From positions 2,046,001 to 2,110,000 of the forward strand of contig CAVZZG010000003.1 in assembly GCA_963779685.1 (NCBI GenBank): 64,000 bases of DNA. The letters run 5' to 3'. This stretch comes from CAVZZG01 sp963779685 (GTDB taxonomy: Bacteria; Actinomycetota; Thermoleophilia; Gaiellales; F1-60-MAGs149). The position numbers and the translations under genes were made by a program. A model generated the notes under the pieces. The model saw nothing but the letters and a program-made list of their open reading frames with translations, was not told where the DNA came from and searched no databases. Below, piece by piece: positions 48,553-58,100 of the stretch (its first letter is position 1; the number at the start of each line of letters is the position of its first letter).

Positions 48553-49441
48553 CTATCCGGCGAATCTGTTCGGAGGGACTCCCTGGACTCCGGGGCGCGC
48601 CCTGAAGATGCTACCCGCGGAGGGCGTGCCCGCGAGCGCTCCGCCGTCCAGCCCGATCCGCGCGCTCGTGATGTACAGGTCGCGCAGGTCGGAGCCACCG
48701 AAGGCGACGCTGGTCACCAGCGCCGCCGGCACGTCGATGACGCCGGCGAGGGTGCCGTCCGGTGCGAACCGGCGTACCTGGCTACCGCCCCAGAGCGCGA
48801 CCCAGAGGTACCCCTCCGCGTCGACCGCGAGCCCGTCCGGTGCGCCATCCCCGGCCGGGATCGTGACGAGCGTGCGGCGGTTGGCGACGGTGCCGGACCC
48901 GGCGTCGAAGTCGAAGGCGTCGACGTTCGGCGTGAGGCTGTCGACGTAGTACAGGACGCGGTCGTCTCCAGACCAGTCGAGGCCGTTCGATACACCGATC
49001 CCCGTCACCGCCGTGGCGATCCGCGAGGTCGGGGTCGAGCCGGTACAGCGCCCCGTGGCCCGGCACCTCGGCGTAGGTCATCGTCCCGGCCCAGAACCGG
49101 CCGGCCGAGTCGACCTTGCCGTCGTTGAAGCGGTTGCCGGGGACGTCGTCCTCGCACGGGGCGACCAGGCGGACCTCGCGGCCGCCCGGTTCCGTCAGCC
49201 CGAACCCGTCGCGCAGCGCGAGCACCAGGCCGCCGTTCTCGCGCAGGGCGACGGCACCGACGTGCCGGCCGCACTCGATGGTCTCGACCGAACCCGACCG
49301 CGGGTCCCACCGCTTCACGAGCCCGGCCAGGATGTCGACCCACAAGAGCGTCCCGGTGCGGTCGTCCCAGACCGGCGACTCGCCGAGCTCGGCACGGTCG
49401 TCGAGCGCGAGCTCGACGGGCCAGGTGGGTCGCTGCTCCAA
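48553..49441 (-). pseudogene. SMP-30/gluconolactonase family protein with one frame break
   Basis: About 295 residues once one extra base near 49021 is ignored. N-terminal half: SPVWDDRTGTLLWVDILAGLVKRWDP (Glu-type metal ligand region), VPGNRFNDGKVDSAGRFWAGTM (Asn and Asp ligands). C-terminal half: GVSNGLDWSGDDRVLYYVDSLTPNVDAFDFD (the SNGLDWS signature with metal Asp), DGLAVDAEGYLWVALWGG. The join YRLDPDLA / IATAVTGIGVSNG is natural if one G is removed. The TTG start at 49441 is supported by TTGACA-17-TACGCT ending 7 bases before it and no RBS. It would hydrolyse the lactone from the SDR step. Confidence 0.82.
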
Positions 49442-49477
49442 GCCGCCGAGCGTAGGCAGCGCCGCGGAGCCTGTCAA
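49442..49477 (-). promoter_or_regulatory. Near-consensus promoter of the sugar operon
   Basis: On the minus strand TTGACA (49477-49472), 17-base spacer, TACGCT (49454-49449), then 7 bases to TTG 49441. The predicted transcription start coincides with the start codon, so translation should be leaderless. Confidence 0.7.
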
Positions 49478-49502
49478 GCCGCGTCCGGTATCCTCGCCGG
49501 CG

Positions 49503-50471
49503 ATGGACGATGACCGATTCCTCGTCACCGGCGCCTACGGGTGCATCGGCGTGTGGGTGCTGCGAGAGCTCGTGGCAGCCGGCGCGACCGTGGTGGCGCT
49601 CGACCTCGCGACGGGTTCGCGGCGACTCGACCTCGTGGTCGGCGACGCCGCCCGGGCAGGCCTGATCCGGACGCAGGCGGACATCGCCGACCTGGCAGCG
49701 CTGGAGCGGATCATCGACGAGCACCACGTGACCCGGGTGATCCACCTGGCGGCCCTCCAGGTGCCGTTCTGCCGGGCCGACCCGCCCGGCGGCGCTGCCG
49801 TGAACGTGGTCGGCACGGCCAACGTGCTCGAAGCGACCCGCCGGCGCGCCGACCGCATCGGCCACGTCGTGTACGCCTCGTCGATAGCGGCCTACGACGC
49901 GTACACGCCCGGCCGCGAGCCGTCGATGCTCGGCGCCCCGGGCACCATCTACGGGGTGTACAAGCGCGCCAACGAGCAGATGGCGCTCCGGTACTGGCTC
50001 GACGAGGGCGTGAAGAGCATCGGCCTGCGCCCGCACACGGTGTTCGGGCCCGGCCGCGACCAGGGACTGACGTCCGCGCCGACGACCGCCATGCTCGCCG
50101 CCGCCGCGCTGAAGCCGTACCGGATCCCGTACGGTGGCAGCGCGCAGTTCCAGTACGTGCCCGACGTTGCGCGGTCGTTCGTCGCCGCCGCGCTCGCGCC
50201 CGCCGAGGGCGCCGCCGTCTGCAACCTCGCCGGGAGCGTCCGCTCGATGGCGGAGGTGGTGGCGGCGATCGTGGCAGCCGACCCCCGCGCCGAGGGCCTG
50301 CTCGGCCACGGCGACGACCCGCTCGCGTTCCCGGCCAGCGTCGAGCCGGACGGGCTCGAGGCAGCCATCGGAGCACTCGCGGAGACGCCGTTCGAAGCCG
50401 CTGTTGGGGAGACGGTGGCCCGCTTCCGCGAGGCGCTCGCCGCCGGTCAGATCGCCGCTCCGGAGGGCTAG
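49503..50471 (+). CDS. NAD-dependent epimerase/dehydratase family protein
   Basis: A 322-residue extended-SDR enzyme. FLVTGAYGCIGVWVLREL is the glycine-rich NAD loop; VVYASSIAAYDAY supplies the catalytic Ser and IYGVYKRANEQMA the Tyr/Lys pair (YxxxK). RPHTVFGPGRDQGLTSAPT matches sugar-nucleotide epimerases but also simple sugar or hydroxyacid dehydrogenases. It is divergent from the SMP-30 sugar operon with 61 bases between; TATCCT ends 8 bases before the ATG. It is likely to act in the same sugar pathway (for instance as a second sugar dehydrogenase), but nucleotide-sugar metabolism cannot be excluded. Confidence 0.8.
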   Translation: MDDDRFLVTGAYGCIGVWVLRELVAAGATVVALDLATGSRRLDLVVGDAARAGLIRTQADIADLAALERIIDEHHVTRVIHLAALQVPFCRADPPGGAAVNVVGTANVLEATRRRADRIGHVVYASSIAAYDAYTPGREPSMLGAPGTIYGVYKRANEQMALRYWLDEGVKSIGLRPHTVFGPGRDQGLTSAPTTAMLAAAALKPYRIPYGGSAQFQYVPDVARSFVAAALAPAEGAAVCNLAGSVRSMAEVVAAIVAADPRAEGLLGHGDDPLAFPASVEPDGLEAAIGALAETPFEAAVGETVARFREALAAGQIAAPEG

Positions 50472-50491
50472 CCGGAGGCTATTCTCCCGCC

Positions 50492-51352
50492 ATGGCCGTC
50501 ACGCCGAACGCGGAGCACATCCAGTTCTGGAACGAGGTGCTGGTGAGGCAGTTCACCAGGTTCCGCCACGTCTTCGTCGCCGCCGGCGATGAGCACAGCC
50601 GCGGCCCGCTGGAGCGGATCGGGCTCGAGCCGGGCATGCGGGCGCTGGACATCGGCTGCGGCTTTGGCGAGACGACCCGCCAGATCGCAGCGAAGGTGGG
50701 CCCCACCGGACACGTGCTGGGCACCGACTGCTGCGAGCCGTTCCTCGACGTCGGACGAGCCGACGCCGCCGCCGCCGGTCTGACCAACATCACGTTCCAG
50801 GTCACCGACGCGCAGGTCTCGGCGTTCGAGCCGGAGTTCGACCTCGCCTTCGCCCGCTTCGGAACCATGTTCTTCCAGAGCCCGGTCGCCGGCATGCGGA
50901 ACGTCGGCACCGCTCTGCGCCCGGGCGGGAAGCTGCTGATGATCGTCTGGCGGCCACTCGAGGCGAACCCGTGGATGTCGTTCGCGAAGGAGATCGTGCA
51001 GCGCTACCTGCCGCCGCCGCCCGACGATGCGCCCAACTGCGGGCCCGGGCCGTTCTCGATGGCCGACCCGGAGGTCGTGCAGGCAATCCTGCTCAAGGCG
51101 GGCTACGAGGACGTGGCGTTCGAGCAGACCGACGCCGTCGTTCGCGCCGGCGCGTCGATCGATGAAGCGGTCGAGTTCCAGCTCTCGCTGGGCCCGGCCG
51201 CGGAGATCTTCCGCGACGGCGGCGACCAGAGCGAGCATCTCCGGCCGGCCATCGAGGCCGACATGCGGGCCGTGCTCGCCGACTACGCGCGTGACGACGG
51301 CGTGTGGATGGGCACCAGCTCCTGGGCCGTCACCGCACGCCGCGCCGGCTGA
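50492..51352 (+). CDS. SAM-dependent methyltransferase (class I)
   Basis: A 286-residue class I methyltransferase of the type-11 family. Motif I is MRALDIGCGFGETTRQIA, with the acidic motif II region (GHVLGTDCCEPFLDVGR) and LAFARFGTMFFQSPVAGMRN (motif IV). The rest of the protein carries the usual C-terminal lid (MSFAKEIVQRYLPPPPDDAP). The acceptor is not predictable. The ATG at 50492 has no strong RBS and TATTCT ends 6 bases before it. It is 20 bases downstream of the epimerase but has its own apparent start signal. A cupin lies convergent to it with a 1-base gap. Confidence 0.82.
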   Translation: MAVTPNAEHIQFWNEVLVRQFTRFRHVFVAAGDEHSRGPLERIGLEPGMRALDIGCGFGETTRQIAAKVGPTGHVLGTDCCEPFLDVGRADAAAAGLTNITFQVTDAQVSAFEPEFDLAFARFGTMFFQSPVAGMRNVGTALRPGGKLLMIVWRPLEANPWMSFAKEIVQRYLPPPPDDAPNCGPGPFSMADPEVVQAILLKAGYEDVAFEQTDAVVRAGASIDEAVEFQLSLGPAAEIFRDGGDQSEHLRPAIEADMRAVLADYARDDGVWMGTSSWAVTARRAG

Positions 51353-51353
51353 C

Positions 51354-51719
51354 TCAGTCCAGCCGGTCGAGCTCGGCAACGGTGCGCTCGCCGCCGGCGG
51401 TGCCGGTGTTCAGCGTCCCCGCGCGCTCGAACAGCAGCACGTGCGCCTCATCCGGCGCGAACGGACAGTGCTCGACGCCGTGCGGGACGATGATGAACTC
51501 GCCCTCCTCGACGGTACGGTCGCCATCGCGGAGGCGCATCACCAGCCGGCCTCTGACGACGAGGAAGAGCTCGTCCTCGACCTCGTGGTGGTGCCAGACG
51601 AACTCCCCGCGGAGCTTGACGACCTTGACCTGGAAGTCGTTGACGTCGCCCGCGATCTTCGGGCTCCAGGCATCGTCGAAGCGGGCGAACGCGGCGGCGA
51701 GGTTCACGGGCTCGGGCAT
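51354..51719 (-). CDS. Cupin-domain protein
   Basis: A 121-residue single cupin. The first motif is GEFVWHHHEVEDELFLVVRG (three consecutive His residues and a Glu, likely metal ligands) and the second GEFIIVPHGVEHCPFAPDE (His). Such proteins are often mannose-6-phosphate-isomerase-like or small-molecule sensors or dioxygenases; this one is too short to place. The start at 51719 is chosen because TACCGT ends 6 bases upstream and no RBS is seen. It ends one base from the stop of the convergent methyltransferase gene. Confidence 0.78.
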   Translation of the reverse strand: MPEPVNLAAAFARFDDAWSPKIAGDVNDFQVKVVKLRGEFVWHHHEVEDELFLVVRGRLVMRLRDGDRTVEEGEFIIVPHGVEHCPFAPDEAHVLLFERAGTLNTGTAGGERTVAELDRLD

Positions 51720-51951
51720 GAGGCGACGGTAGCGCGGGTGTCAACCAGCCGCCGAGGGCGCGCTGGTTCGCGAAGTGCAGCGGGGGGACGGCGCTCGCCA
51801 TGGGAAATGCATGCGAGCCGCAGGCGAGCGTGCGATTCCTGTGGGAGGCGGTCCTCCTGGCGAACGCCCGACGGCAGACGGGACACTGACGCCCCGCCTA
51901 GCGCGGCTGGGCCGGCGCTCGCTCGCCGGCCGAGGTGGGCAGCGCCGCCCC
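51720..51951. other. Intergenic 232 bases, no gene recognised
   Basis: Between the cupin (minus) and the luciferase-like gene (minus). It contains a short C2H2-like reading stretch on the minus strand (CPVCRRAFARRTASHRNR) without a start codon, and a 29-codon open frame on the plus strand. Neither has an RBS or -10 box in the right place. Confidence 0.4.
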
Positions 51952-52839
51952 TCAGCCCGCGGCGCGGAACAGGTGCAGCGCCTCCGCGAAGGCGGCGAAG
52001 GTCTCCTCCGTCCCGGGCTCGAGGAAGGCGATCGCGTGGTCGATGCCGGCGGCGGCGTGGGCGGCGAGACCGGCCGCGATGTCGGCGGGGGTGCCGGTGA
52101 GCGCCGGTCCCTCGGCATCGGGCGACGCCCCCGGGTAGCGAACCGCGATGCCGGCGGTCGTCTCGATCCCCTTCGGGTCGCGCCCCACCCGCTGGCATGC
52201 CTCCGCCAGGTCGGCTCGGAGGCCCGCCAGCCGGTCGTCCGGCAGGCCGAACCAGGCGACGTTCCACGCATCGGCGTAGCGCGCGGTGAGGTCGAGCATC
52301 CTTGGTCGCTTCCCGGCCACCAGGATCGGCAGCTCTGGCCTGGCGGGCGGCGCCAGCACGGCATCGCGGGCCGTGACGTACTGCCCGTCGAAGTCGGCCC
52401 GCCCGGTGCGGATGAGCGAGGTGATGACCTGCAGCGCCTCCTCGAACCGGCTCACCTTCCGGTCGGGCGGATAGCCGAACGCGTCGTACTCGGGGTCGTG
52501 CCAGCCGGCGCCGACGCCGAGGATCAGGCGCCCGCCCGAGACGTGGTCGAGCGTCGCCGCCATCTTGGCCAGCAGCGCGGCGTTGCGGAAGCCGGTGCAC
52601 ATGACGAGCGTGCCGAGCGCTACCCGCTCGGTCGCCTCGGCGATGGCCGAGAGGATCGTCCAGCACTCGTGGATCCCGTCGGTGTTGCCGTCGTACCGGA
52701 ACAGCAGGTGGTCGTACACCCAGACCGAGTCGAACCCGGCCGCCTCGGCGTCCACGGCGAGCCGACGGATCAGCCCGTAGGTCGGCACCCCGTCGTCCCG
52801 GCCTTCCTCGTCGAGCGGCAACATCACCCCGACACGCAT
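51952..52839 (-). CDS. LLM class F420/FMN-dependent oxidoreductase
   Basis: A 295-residue luciferase-like TIM-barrel protein. AGFDSVWVYDHLLFR, RVALGTLVMCTGFRNAALLAKMAATLDHVSGGRLILGVGAGWHDPEYDAFGYP and LPILVAGKRPRMLDLTARYADAWN are typical of the F420-dependent branch. The cofactor preference is inferred from length and motif only. GGAGGAGGAACGCG precedes the ATG at 52839 as a good Shine-Dalgarno, with TAGGCT further upstream. It is divergent from the SahR-like regulator with 112 bases between. No substrate is suggested by context. Confidence 0.83.
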   Translation of the reverse strand: MRVGVMLPLDEEGRDDGVPTYGLIRRLAVDAEAAGFDSVWVYDHLLFRYDGNTDGIHECWTILSAIAEATERVALGTLVMCTGFRNAALLAKMAATLDHVSGGRLILGVGAGWHDPEYDAFGYPPDRKVSRFEEALQVITSLIRTGRADFDGQYVTARDAVLAPPARPELPILVAGKRPRMLDLTARYADAWNVAWFGLPDDRLAGLRADLAEACQRVGRDPKGIETTAGIAVRYPGASPDAEGPALTGTPADIAAGLAAHAAAGIDHAIAFLEPGTEETFAAFAEALHLFRAAG

Positions 52840-52910
52840 CGCGTTCCTCCTCCGGACGTCGGCGGCAAGCCTACCGGTGTCGTGACCACGCGGTGACGAT
52901 TTGTTCTCGT

Positions 52911-52939
52911 TTGCCCTCTCCCAACTTCATCTCTATCAT
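52911..52939 (+). promoter_or_regulatory. Promoter of the sahR-like/ahcY genes
   Basis: TTGCCC (52911-52916), 17-base spacer, TATCAT (52934-52939). The predicted start of transcription is about 6 bases before ATG 52952, so the leader would be only a few bases long. Confidence 0.6.
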
Positions 52940-52954
52940 CCGGATCAACGGATG
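52937..52954 (+). promoter_or_regulatory. Inverted repeat CATCCG-N6-CGGATG, candidate operator
   Basis: A perfect 6-bp palindrome with a 6-base centre spans the end of the -10 box, the start of transcription and the ATG. An ArsR-family dimer bound here would block the promoter. Alternatively the RNA hairpin would sequester the start codon. It is the only strong symmetry in the gap. Confidence 0.4.
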
Positions 52955-53920
52955 GAAGCGACGTACGCACTCGACCGCGGCCCTGAGACGCCATTGCTCG
53001 ACGACCTCGGACTGCTCGCCGACCCCGTCCGCACGCGCATGCTGACCGTGCTCGACAGCACCGAGCTGACGGTTGCCGAGCTCTGCGAAGCCGTCGCCCT
53101 CCCCCAGTCGACGGTCAGCCGCCACCTCAAGCTGCTGGCCGACGCCGGCTGGGTGGCGGGCCGCCGCGACGGCACCAGCCGGCACTACCGGATGACCCTC
53201 TCCAGCCGGACGCCCGAGTCGGCTCGCCTGTGGGAACTCGTCCGCGAAGGCGTCGCCGGTACGCTCACCGCCGACCACGACCGGCGACGGCTCGAGCAGG
53301 TACTCGCGCGCCGCCAGGTCGACGCGGCCGCCTTCTACGAGGGCTCTGCCGAGCACTGGGACGCACTCCGCAACGACCTCTTCGGCGCCACCAGCGACCT
53401 GCGCCTGCTACCCGCGATGCTCGCGCCCGACGTCGTCGTCGGCGACCTCGGCTGCGGCTCCGGCCGGATCACGGCGGCGCTGGCCCCGTTCGTCCGTTCC
53501 GTCATCGGCGTCGATGCTTCGCCCGAGATGCTCGCGGTCGCCCGCGCCCGCCTGGCGGGGTCGCCGAACGTCGAGCTGCTCCAGGGCACGCTCGAGGCGC
53601 TGCCGGTGGCGGACGCAACCCTCGACATCGCACTCGCCGTGCACGTCCTGCACCACGTCGCCGACGTGGGGCAGGCGCTCGGCGAGGCCGCCCGAGCACT
53701 GCGCCCCGGCGGCCGGCTGATCGTCGCCGACATGCTGCCGCACGCCAACGAGTCCTACCGGCAGACCATGGGGCACGTCTGGCTCGGCTTCGACCGGACC
53801 ATCATCGAGAGCGCCGCCAGCGGCGCGGGCCTCGAGCCCGAGCGCTGGCACGAGCTGACCATCGAGGCCGGGGCCAAGGGGCCCGGGCTGTTCGTCGCGA
53901 CCGCGCGACGCCGAACCTGA
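52952..53920 (+). CDS. SahR-like ArsR-family regulator fused to SAM-methyltransferase domain
   Basis: A 322-residue fusion. Residues ~12-75 form an ArsR winged helix (LGLLADPVRTRMLTVLDSTELTVAELCEAVALPQSTVSRHLKLLADAGWV). The rest is a class I methyltransferase-like domain with motif VVVGDLGCGSGRITAAL. No metal-binding ArsR Cys motif is seen. SahR regulators (ArsR plus SAM/SAH-binding domain, known from Proteobacteria) control methionine-cycle genes by sensing S-adenosylhomocysteine, and here the next gene is ahcY, 13 bases downstream. Binding of SAH by the domain to release repression is the natural model; actual methyltransferase activity is also possible. A TTG at 52901 is an alternative start but would overlap the promoter. 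Confidence 0.85.
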   Translation: MEATYALDRGPETPLLDDLGLLADPVRTRMLTVLDSTELTVAELCEAVALPQSTVSRHLKLLADAGWVAGRRDGTSRHYRMTLSSRTPESARLWELVREGVAGTLTADHDRRRLEQVLARRQVDAAAFYEGSAEHWDALRNDLFGATSDLRLLPAMLAPDVVVGDLGCGSGRITAALAPFVRSVIGVDASPEMLAVARARLAGSPNVELLQGTLEALPVADATLDIALAVHVLHHVADVGQALGEAARALRPGGRLIVADMLPHANESYRQTMGHVWLGFDRTIIESAASGAGLEPERWHELTIEAGAKGPGLFVATARRRT

Positions 53921-53933
53921 GAGGATCACCGCC

Positions 53934-55427
<1,494 letters not shown>

Positions 55428-55431
55428 GCGG

Positions 55432-56280
55432 TTAGATCGATGAGCGGGCGGCCGCCGCGAGACGCTCGAGCCGGGCGAGCGGTCGCTCCGCCAGGATCCG
55501 CTCCCGCTCGGCGGGATCGGGGACGAGCGCGTCCGTCCACAGCGTCCGGCCCACGATGAACCCGATCGCGCCCGCGGCGCACGCCTCGCCGATCTGACGC
55601 TCGAGCGTCTCGGCGTCGGCGCCACCCCCGAGCAGGACCCACGGCTCGCCGGCGCAGGCGGCGTGAACATCGCGGCAGAGGGCCGGGGTTCCGGGGTACT
55701 GCAGCTTCAGGACGCCGGGAGCAAGCCGGGCCAGCCGAGCCGCGCCCGCGACGACCAGCTCGCCGAACCGCTCGGCCGCGAGCTCTTCGCCGGGCCTGCG
55801 GTATACGATCGGCTCGAGGACGAGCGGCACCCCGGCGGCGCGGCACGCGTCGGCGCATGCGGCGGCCACCGCCTCCTGCCGATCGGCCTGATCGGCGGCG
55901 TCGACCCGGAACGGCAGCAGCAGCTTGCAGCCGGCCGCGCCCTGCTGCACGGCGACGGCGGGCGAGAACCCGGGCACGAGCCGGGACTCGGAGATCGTCG
56001 CCACGTCGCCGTACCCCTGGGCCTCGAGCGGCAGCACGAGCGCCAGGCCGCCGTCCAGCGCGCCGGCGGCGCGGGCGGCGGGCGCGCCCACCTCGGCGTC
56101 GAGCAGGATCACCGTCGCGGCCGGCGCGATCGCCAGTGCCACGCGGGCCTTGATCGCGCCGAGCTCCTCCTCGGTGACGTCGAGACCGTGCCGGGTCAGC
56201 TCCACGCGCAGGCTGTCGCGGTGGTCGGCGGCCGCGCCGATGATCAGCCCGTCGGCCCCGCACAGGGTCGCGATACTCAT
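55432..56280 (-). CDS. Class I aldolase, LacD/tagatose-bisphosphate type, last gene of iol operon
   Basis: A 282-residue TIM-barrel aldolase. AADHRDSLRVEL is the family start, GCKLLLPFRVD carries the probable Schiff-base Lys (~residue 120), and VLKLQYPGTP and WVLLGGGADAETLERQIGEACAAGAIGFIVGRTLW follow. In this operon it should split 2-deoxy-5-keto-D-gluconate-6-phosphate into malonate semialdehyde and DHAP (the IolJ step), replacing the class II IolJ found in Bacillus. The ATG at 56280 overlaps the iolB stop (ATGA). Tagatose-1,6-bisphosphate aldolase is the other activity of the family. Confidence 0.78.
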   Translation of the reverse strand: MSIATLCGADGLIIGAAADHRDSLRVELTRHGLDVTEEELGAIKARVALAIAPAATVILLDAEVGAPAARAAGALDGGLALVLPLEAQGYGDVATISESRLVPGFSPAVAVQQGAAGCKLLLPFRVDAADQADRQEAVAAACADACRAAGVPLVLEPIVYRRPGEELAAERFGELVVAGAARLARLAPGVLKLQYPGTPALCRDVHAACAGEPWVLLGGGADAETLERQIGEACAAGAIGFIVGRTLWTDALVPDPAERERILAERPLARLERLAAAARSSI

Positions 56281-57152
56281 CGCGGCGCCACCGCCATCGG
56301 CACCCGCGGGTCGAGCTCCTGCCCGGCCCAGCTCGCGCGCACCCAGGCGTGGGCGGGATCGTCCGAGATGGCCATCGACCGCACCTCGGCCGGCCCGGCG
56401 AGGACGTTCAGGTACCACATGGCGTTGTCCGGGCTCGCCATGCACGGGCCGTGAAAGCCGCGCGGGACGAGGAACACGTCGTCGGTCTCGACCGTCACCG
56501 TGACGTCCCAGTCCTGGACGAGGTCGTACGTGCGGTGGGCACCGAACCCGTGCTCGCCCTGGATGCGGAAGTAGTAGATCTCCTCCAGCTCGGCCTCGAC
56601 GCCGTGCGCGGCATCGTCGTGCTTGTGCGGCGGGTAGCTCGACCAGTTGCCGGGCGGCGTCAGCACCTCGCAGCACGACAGCCGGTCGGCCGCGTCGACG
56701 TCGGGGGTGAGGAAGTTCGTCACCTGGCGCGTGGCCCGGCCCGCACCGCGCACCTCGACGGCCACGTCCTCGGCCCGCAACAGGCGGGCCGGCAGGCGGC
56801 GCCGGGCCGGCGCGGTCGGCACCGCGATCTCGGCAACGGTCGCGCTCGAGATCTCGACGTGGGCGTCGCGTGGCACGTAGAGGTAGTCGGGGACCGCCTC
56901 GAACACGTCGCGCCGACCCCGCAGGACGTACGCCTCGCCACCGACCTCGACGGTCAGCGAGACGCCGGAGAGCGGCACGATCACCGCCTCGTCCTCACCC
57001 GTCTCCAGCACGCGCGACGTGCCCGGGACGACACGCAGGACGCGAAGGCCGCAGTAGCGCCACCCCGCGTCGAGGGGCGTGACGACCACGGCGTCATCGC
57101 CGAACGCGGTCGATCCGGCGGGGAGGTGGAGGTCTGCGGCGGTTCGTCTCAC
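56277..57152 (-). CDS. iolB: 5-deoxy-glucuronate isomerase
   Basis: A 291-residue bicupin of the IolB family, which turns 5-deoxy-D-glucuronate into 2-deoxy-5-keto-gluconate in myo-inositol catabolism. GNWSSYPPHKHDD (metal His pair), EEIYYFRIQGEHGFG (Glu) and DVFLVPRGFHGPC (His) form the second cupin metal site. Length matches the family (~270-295). Start is GTG 57152, overlapping the iolC stop (GTGA). Part of iolD-iolC-iolB-aldolase; iolG, iolE, iolA and a transporter gene are not in the window. Confidence 0.92.
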   Translation of the reverse strand: MRRTAADLHLPAGSTAFGDDAVVVTPLDAGWRYCGLRVLRVVPGTSRVLETGEDEAVIVPLSGVSLTVEVGGEAYVLRGRRDVFEAVPDYLYVPRDAHVEISSATVAEIAVPTAPARRRLPARLLRAEDVAVEVRGAGRATRQVTNFLTPDVDAADRLSCCEVLTPPGNWSSYPPHKHDDAAHGVEAELEEIYYFRIQGEHGFGAHRTYDLVQDWDVTVTVETDDVFLVPRGFHGPCMASPDNAMWYLNVLAGPAEVRSMAISDDPAHAWVRASWAGQELDPRVPMAVAPR

Positions 57153-58096
57153 GATCCCGGAGCTTGCAGTATCGCCGCGACCTCGGCCTCAGTCGGCATT
57201 GCATCGGCGCACAGCAGGCGCGAGGCGACGATCGCGCCGGCGGCGTTGGCGAAGCGCACGGCCTCCGCCGGGTCGTCGCCGGCAAGCAGCCGGTGGCAGA
57301 GCGCCCCGCCGAAGGCATCGCCCGCACCCAGCCCGCACACCACGGTCACCGGCACGGGCGGGACGATCGCGGTGCGGCCGGCGGTCGCGACCAGCACGCC
57401 GTCGGCGCCGAGCTTCACGATCGCCAGCTCGACCCCCGCGTCCAGAAGGCGCCGGGCAGCGACCTCGGGATCCCGCGTGCCGACGGCCACGTCGACCTCG
57501 TCGCGGTTGCCGATCGCAACCGTCACGCCCGCAAGCGCACGTCCGTAGAGCTCCTTGGCGTGGCTCCGATCAGTCCAGAACATCGGCCGCCAGTCGAGGT
57601 CGAACACGGTCCAGCCCGTCCGGCCGCGGGCGGCCAGCCCCGCCAGGAGCGCCGATCGATGAGGCTGGTCGGACAGCCCGGTGCCGGTGACCCAGAAGAT
57701 GCGGGAGGCGCGGATCGCGTCGAGGTCGAGGTCGGCGGGCGCGACCTCCATGTCGGGCGCCTTCGGGTAGCGGTAGAAGATGAGGCGCGGGTCCTCCGGC
57801 GGATCGAGCTCGCAGAACACGACGGGCGTCGGCAGCCCGGCGTCGGTTCCCACGTACCGGCCGTCGACGCCGAACGCGGCGAGCTTCTGGCGGATGTACG
57901 CCCCGAACGCGTCGTCGCCGACCTTGGTGACGAGGGCGACCCGCCGGCCCAGCCGGGCGGCCGCGACCGCGACGTTGGTCGCCGTGCCGCCGATCGACTT
58001 CTCGAACGTGGCGACACCGGCGAACGGCCCCGGCTGCTGCGGGTAGATGTCCACGCCAACCCGGCCCATCGCGAGCAGGTCGAACGGGTCGGTCAC
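57149..58096 (-). CDS. iolC: 5-dehydro-2-deoxygluconokinase (PfkB family)
   Basis: A 315-residue ribokinase-fold sugar kinase. GGTATNVAVAAARLGRRVALVTKVGDDAFG is the N-terminal PfkB signature (about residues 36-65) and CGLGAGDAFGGALCHRLL holds the catalytic Asp of the second signature (normally DTxGAGD; here CGLGAGD). FDLDWRPMFW is characteristic of IolC. It phosphorylates the ring-opened inositol product before aldol cleavage. GTG start at 58096 is 4 bases from the iolD stop. Substitution in the DT of the anion-hole motif is unusual but shared by IolC members I remember. Confidence 0.9.
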   Translation of the reverse strand: MTDPFDLLAMGRVGVDIYPQQPGPFAGVATFEKSIGGTATNVAVAAARLGRRVALVTKVGDDAFGAYIRQKLAAFGVDGRYVGTDAGLPTPVVFCELDPPEDPRLIFYRYPKAPDMEVAPADLDLDAIRASRIFWVTGTGLSDQPHRSALLAGLAARGRTGWTVFDLDWRPMFWTDRSHAKELYGRALAGVTVAIGNRDEVDVAVGTRDPEVAARRLLDAGVELAIVKLGADGVLVATAGRTAIVPPVPVTVVCGLGAGDAFGGALCHRLLAGDDPAEAVRFANAAGAIVASRLLCADAMPTEAEVAAILQAPGS

Positions 58097-58100
58097 GCGA

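Noticed and set aside
51720..51951. C2H2 zinc-finger-like small protein on the minus strand and a 29-codon plus-strand frame
   Set aside because: The finger-like frame has an upstream stop and no start codon; the plus-strand frame has no RBS or -10 signal.
52901..52951. TTG start for the SahR-like gene giving 17 more residues
   Set aside because: It would place the -35 and -10 boxes inside the coding region, and the extra residues do not belong to the ArsR fold.
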